From Clostridia bacterium (GTDB lineage Bacteria; Bacillota; Clostridia; Christensenellales; Borkfalkiaceae), in NCBI GenBank assembly GCA_017648525.1, contig JAGCIP010000078.1:1-8722 (forward strand): a stretch of DNA of 8,722 bases. Direction: 5' to 3'. Every line of letters begins with the position of its first letter. Position 1 is the stretch's first letter. A program made the position numbers and the translations under genes. Under the pieces are notes generated by a model that was not told the origin of the DNA, searched no databases, and worked only from the letters and a program-made list of their open reading frames with translations. Shown here in pieces: positions 5,057 to 8,722 of this stretch.

Positions 5057-8000
5057 ATGTTGCGCTTAAAAAACATAACAAAAGTATACGAAGTGCCAAG
5101 TGGAGACGTGCACGCACTTAAAGGAATTGATATTTGTTTCCGTAAAAACGAGTTTGTGTCCATTTTAGGTCCGTCTGGTTGTGGAAAAACCACCACGCTC
5201 AATATTATTGGCGGGTTGGATAAATATACTTCCGGCGACCTAATAATAGAAGGGCAAAGCACCAAAGGTTTTAATGATAGAAGTTGGGACGCTTATAGAA
5301 ACCATAGAATAGGATTTGTTTTCCAAAGTTATAACTTAATTCCGCATCAAACGGTTTTAGGGAACGTTGAACTTGCGCTTACTATTGCGGGTGTTTCAAA
5401 AGAAGAAAGAATAAAACGTGCTAAATCGGCACTTGATAAAGTAGGATTAAAGGGCGAATATTTTAAGCGCCCAAATCAACTTTCGGGCGGTCAATGTCAA
5501 AGGGTTGCTATTGCAAGAGCCTTGGTTAACGAGCCGGAAATTTTACTTGCCGACGAGCCTACGGGCGCTTTGGACAGTAAAACTAGCGTTCAAATTATGG
5601 AGTTGATTAAGGAAATCAGCAAGGAAAAGTTGGTTATAATGGTTACCCATAACGCCGAAATAGCAGAAGAATACTCAAATCGTATCGTTAGGCTTGTGGA
5701 CGGCGAAATAGTAGAAGACACTAACCCTTATTCCGAAGCCGAAGAAAAGGCAGAAAGAATAGAAATAGAAAAAGCCCCGAAAACAAAAAAGAAAAACAAG
5801 GCTAAAATGAGTGCTTGGACGGCGTTTAAACTTTCAATGCGCAACTTGTTTACCAAAAAGGGCAGAACAATACTCACGTCTTTTGCAGGTTCAATCGGTA
5901 TTATAGGCATATCGCTTATTCTTGCAGTTTCGCAAGGAACGACGGCATACATAAACAGCGTTCAAGAAAGCACGTTGTCTTCTTACCCTATAACCATTGA
6001 AACGGATTCTATGGACTTAACTTCGCTTATGGAAACCTTTATGGGCTTGGGCGGAGAAGAAGTTAAACACGGTAATGATGCCGTTTACGAAAACCCTATT
6101 TTAATTGAAATGGCTAACGCCTTAACGACCACGGGTACAACCAAGAACGATTTAAAGTCTTTCAAAGCCTTTTTAGATAAAGAGATGAAAGATGAAAAGT
6201 CGGCTTTACATAAAGCAGTTTCTGGTATTAAATATGAGTATGACCTTGATTTAGATATTTACACTAAGGACGCAAAAGGTGTTTTATTAAAATCAGACAC
6301 TAACGAACTTATGAAAGAAGTTCTTACTAAATACGTGCAAGGTTTAATAAACAACGGAAATTATGCGGGTGGATTTGAGTCTAATTCAGACAGTCTATCG
6401 TCTATGTCGTCGTTCATGCCGGGTGCGTCTGGTTTGTGGCAAGAATTATTGTCTGGGGTTAATGACGGCGAACTTATCAATAAATTGATTTACGACCAAT
6501 ATGAACTCATTGATGGTGGCGCTTGGCCAAACGAGCATGATGAAGTTGTTTTAATCGTTAATGAAAACAATGAACTTTCAGACCTTACTTTATATGCCTT
6601 AGGTTTAATTAGTAGAGAAGAAGTCAACGAATTTATAGATGCATCCGCAAGGGGTGAAACGGTTGAAAGGTCTGGCGAAAAATACACTTACGAGCAATTA
6701 CGAAATTTGAAGTTTAGGGTAGTTTTGCCTGCTGACAAATATCAAAATAGGGGCGACGGCGTTTATATTGATACGAGTGAACTCCTAATGGAAAGTGTTT
6801 ATGAGCGTTCTTTAGAACTCAAGATTACGGGTATAATCAAGCCAAAGGCTGATGCGGACGTCGCAATGCTTTCTTCGGGAATAGGTTATACCAAACTTTT
6901 AACCGAGTACGTTATAAATAAAGCAGGAGAAAGTGAAGTTGTTATTGCCCAAAAAGCAAATCCTAAAATCGACGTTTTAACAGGTTTGCCCTTTGATACC
7001 GCTATTGAGCAATTAAGTGATAGCGAAAAGGCAACCGAGTTCAAAAATTCTGTTAATAAACTTAACGAACAAGAAAAGGCTAAACTTTACCTAGAAATTT
7101 TGTGCTTAAACGCAGAACAAGAAAACTTGGAAAACGTTACGCAAGCGCTTAAAACTAGATTTTTAACCGACGCCACTTTTAAGGCGCAAATAATTGACGG
7201 AGTGCTTACGCAATACGCTCAACAATTAGGGGTTGAAAAATCTGTTTTAGAATCATATTTAGGGCAAGCAACGGACGAAGAGATTTTAATTTACGTAAGT
7301 CCCGCCCTTGAACTAATGGCAAAACAAACCATAAAAAATCAAGTTAATGCAAGCACGTCTTCTTTAACTGATGCTCAAAAAGCAGGTGCATTAAGTATTA
7401 TGCTTAATTCTTTAGAAGATGGTGCTATTGCCGTTTATTATAATGAATTAACTGAATTTTCAACATCTAATTACGAAGATAATTTAGTAAAGTTTGGTTG
7501 TTTAGATTTAGACGTTCCGTTTACGATAAATATTTATACTTCTACTTTTGAAAATAAAGATATTATTGCAGATGAAATAAAAAATTATAATAAAGTAGTT
7601 GGAGAAGAACAACAAATTCACTACAACGATTACGTTGGACTTTTAATGTCTTCCGTTACCACTATAATTGATGCGATAACTTACGTTTTAATTGCTTTCG
7701 TTTCTATTTCGCTTGTAGTTTCGTCTATAATGATTTCAGTTATTGTTCTAATCTCCGTTCAAGAAAGAACAAAAGAAATCGGTATCTTGCGTTCAATAGG
7801 TGCGTCAAAGAGAGACGTTGCTAACTTGTTTAATGCAGAAACTATTATTATCGGCTTTACTTCTGGACTTTTAGGCGTTTTAGTTACTTACACCTTGTGT
7901 ATACCTATAAATATAATTCTACAAGCGCTAACAGGTCTTAATACTTTAAGGGCGATTTTACCGATAGATGCGGCAATAATACTTGTTTTAATAAGTGTAA

Positions 8001-8080
8001 CGCTAAACTTTATATCAGGTTTTATTCCGTCGAAAAGCGCTGCGAAAAAAGACCCTGTTGTTGCACTTCGAACTGAATAA
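5057..8080 (+). CDS. fused ABC transporter ATPase-permease with large extracytoplasmic domain (MacB/FtsX fold)
   Basis: A 1007-aa membrane protein. Residues 1-~225 are an ABC ATPase of the MacB/LolD type: Walker A GPSGCGKTT (38-46), Q-loop Gln90, signature LSGGQ (142-146), Walker B ILLADE (162-167), the DEPTGALD block and H-loop His198. A charged Lys/Glu-rich linker (about 225-250) leads to TM1 (about 270-292). An extracytoplasmic region of about 575 residues follows (293-870). TM2 (874-900), the FtsX-family cytoplasmic loop QERTKEIGILRSIGASKRDV (902-921), TM3 (about 928-955) and TM4 (about 971-991) close the protein. This type VII layout usually does mechanical work on the envelope or exports peptides, antibiotics or lipoproteins rather than importing. 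The outer domain is far larger than in MacB (about 200-220). It includes a GAWP segment (488-491) and an Asp/Glu/Lys-rich helical stretch (about 646-800). Start: AAGGAG at 5044-5049, spacer 7. Substrate unknown; as one chain it needs only to dimerise to be complete. Confidence 0.9.
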   Translation: MLRLKNITKVYEVPSGDVHALKGIDICFRKNEFVSILGPSGCGKTTTLNIIGGLDKYTSGDLIIEGQSTKGFNDRSWDAYRNHRIGFVFQSYNLIPHQTVLGNVELALTIAGVSKEERIKRAKSALDKVGLKGEYFKRPNQLSGGQCQRVAIARALVNEPEILLADEPTGALDSKTSVQIMELIKEISKEKLVIMVTHNAEIAEEYSNRIVRLVDGEIVEDTNPYSEAEEKAERIEIEKAPKTKKKNKAKMSAWTAFKLSMRNLFTKKGRTILTSFAGSIGIIGISLILAVSQGTTAYINSVQESTLSSYPITIETDSMDLTSLMETFMGLGGEEVKHGNDAVYENPILIEMANALTTTGTTKNDLKSFKAFLDKEMKDEKSALHKAVSGIKYEYDLDLDIYTKDAKGVLLKSDTNELMKEVLTKYVQGLINNGNYAGGFESNSDSLSSMSSFMPGASGLWQELLSGVNDGELINKLIYDQYELIDGGAWPNEHDEVVLIVNENNELSDLTLYALGLISREEVNEFIDASARGETVERSGEKYTYEQLRNLKFRVVLPADKYQNRGDGVYIDTSELLMESVYERSLELKITGIIKPKADADVAMLSSGIGYTKLLTEYVINKAGESEVVIAQKANPKIDVLTGLPFDTAIEQLSDSEKATEFKNSVNKLNEQEKAKLYLEILCLNAEQENLENVTQALKTRFLTDATFKAQIIDGVLTQYAQQLGVEKSVLESYLGQATDEEILIYVSPALELMAKQTIKNQVNASTSSLTDAQKAGALSIMLNSLEDGAIAVYYNELTEFSTSNYEDNLVKFGCLDLDVPFTINIYTSTFENKDIIADEIKNYNKVVGEEQQIHYNDYVGLLMSSVTTIIDAITYVLIAFVSISLVVSSIMISVIVLISVQERTKEIGILRSIGASKRDVANLFNAETIIIGFTSGLLGVLVTYTLCIPINIILQALTGLNTLRAILPIDAAIILVLISVTLNFISGFIPSKSAAKKDPVVALRTE

Positions 8081-8107
8081 TTAGCAAGGTAAATACTAAA
8101 TATATTT

Positions 8108-8146
8108 GCGGGGAAAGGTTTTTGATTTTTCTCCGCTTTTTATTTT
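8108..8146 (+). terminator. intrinsic terminator after the ABC transporter gene
   Basis: The stem GCGGGGAAA (8108-8116) pairs with TTTCTCCGC (8128-8136), with one G-U pair and an 11-base T-rich loop. It is followed by TTTTTATTTT (8137-8146), and separates the transporter from the hrcA promoter. Confidence 0.85.
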
Positions 8147-8166
8147 AAATTTTCTTGCATAAACAC

Positions 8167-8195
8167 TTGACAAAGGAAAATAATAGTTGTAAAAT
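8167..8195 (+). promoter_or_regulatory. sigma-A promoter of hrcA
   Basis: Perfect TTGACA (8167-8172), a 17-bp spacer and TAAAAT (8190-8195). The predicted start near 8202 lies a few bases before the CIRCE. Confidence 0.82.
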
Positions 8196-8205
8196 TACTT
8201 TGAAG

Positions 8206-8232
8206 TTAGCAGTTAAACGTGTTGAGTGCTAA
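8206..8232 (+). promoter_or_regulatory. CIRCE operator of hrcA (autoregulatory site)
   Basis: TTAGCAGTT-N9-GAGTGCTAA has 16 of 18 consensus arm bases and exact spacing. An extra G/C pair at 8205/8233 extends the inverted repeat. Position just after the predicted start means HrcA would repress its own operon. Confidence 0.92.
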
Positions 8233-8265
8233 CAAAAACAAGATTTAAGTGCCAAAGGGTGAAAA

Positions 8266-8722
8266 ATGAAGCTTTCCGAAAGAAAAAGAAAGATATTACA
8301 AATCGTGGTTGACGATTATATTTCCACAGCGCAACCCGTTTCTAGTAAAAGTATTGCCGAAAATCACTTAAAGGACGTAAGTTCTGCAACCGTTCGTAGT
8401 GAACTTGCTCAACTTGAAGAATTAGGGTTTTTATCACAATTGCACACGAGTAGTGGTAGAGTGCCGTCCATAGAAGCGTATAAACTTTACGTTGCGGAAT
8501 TGATGGATAAAAGCAAATTGACAAGCAAGGAAGTAGGGGCTATAAAATCGGCATTTAAGGACCACGCTGATAACCTTGAAACCGTTGTTCAAAACGCTGT
8601 TAAAGTTATAAGTGATTTAACCGATTATACTTCGGTTGGTTACACATCTAATAGTGATAAAGACAAGATAGTTAAGATTGACATATTTAGGTATAAAAAA
8701 AGTCAAGCGCTATTACTAATAG
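8266..8722 (+). CDS. hrcA: heat-inducible transcription repressor HrcA, N-terminal part (3' end outside window)
   Basis: Dimeric repressor that binds CIRCE operators and whose folding depends on GroEL, so repression is lost when chaperones are occupied by damaged proteins. The first 152 residues of a usual ~340 are in the window. The N-terminal winged helix covers about 1-72: SERKRKILQIVVDDYI, then a first helix-turn-helix part (AQPVSSKSIAE), a recognition region SSATVRSELAQLEELGF (39-55), and the wing with the hallmark HTSSGRVPS (60-68). The start of the GAF-like domain follows. The ATG at 8266 is preceded by AAAGGGTG (8254-8261), a fair ribosome binding site with about 6 nt spacing, and aligns with the usual family N-terminus. 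In Firmicutes hrcA commonly heads hrcA-grpE-dnaK-dnaJ, so those genes are expected beyond the right edge (inference). The open frame runs off the end without a stop. Confidence 0.97.
   Translation, partial: MKLSERKRKILQIVVDDYISTAQPVSSKSIAENHLKDVSSATVRSELAQLEELGFLSQLHTSSGRVPSIEAYKLYVAELMDKSKLTSKEVGAIKSAFKDHADNLETVVQNAVKVISDLTDYTSVGYTSNSDKDKIVKIDIFRYKKSQALLLI

Noticed and set aside
8342..8524. 60-codon open frame on the minus strand
   Set aside because: It lies antisense within hrcA, has no ribosome binding site that stands out, and hrcA is clearly the real gene here.

Overview
The window looks like chromosomal DNA from a low-GC Gram-positive bacterium (Firmicutes). Most likely it is a Clostridia-type anaerobe, possibly an uncultured gut lineage. 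The reasons are AT-rich intergenic DNA, strong GGAG/AAGGAG ribosome binding sites, near-consensus sigma-A promoters, hairpin-plus-T-run terminators, HrcA/CIRCE heat-shock control and a formate-tetrahydrofolate ligase gene. Species cannot be named from this sequence.

Layout, left to right. (1) 1-985: the 3' part of fhs (formate--tetrahydrofolate ligase), cut by the window edge. (2) 986-1402: a 417-base gap with no conventional gene on the + strand. On the - strand it holds a very strong predicted promoter, about 280 nt of potentially structured RNA containing a 17-bp perfect stem, a 23-codon ORF with an ideal Shine-Dalgarno, and a bidirectional terminator shared with fhs. (3) 1403-2281: a RimK-type ATP-grasp ligase of unknown substrate with its own promoter and terminator. 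(4) 2479-2901: a small heat-shock protein (Hsp20) behind two overlapping CIRCE operators. (5) 3064-4938: htpG (bacterial Hsp90) behind one CIRCE. (6) 5057-8080: a 1007-aa fused ABC ATPase/FtsX-fold permease with a very large extracytoplasmic domain and no CIRCE. (7) 8266-8722: the start of hrcA, the CIRCE-binding repressor, preceded by its own CIRCE and cut by the right edge.

How it fits together. HrcA represses promoters through CIRCE (TTAGCACTC-N9-GAGTGCTAA). Four CIRCE-like sites lie in front of three genes here, each placed at or just after the predicted transcription start. The picture is a compact heat-shock island in which the repressor controls itself, a holdase (Hsp20) and a foldase (HtpG). 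The usual grpE-dnaK-dnaJ genes would be expected to follow hrcA outside the window. HtpG and Hsp20 under direct CIRCE control differs from Bacillus subtilis, where htpG is not an HrcA target. Each gene from 1403 to 8080 has its own terminator, so the genes appear to be transcribed singly. The least explained part is the - strand transcript at about 992-1273.
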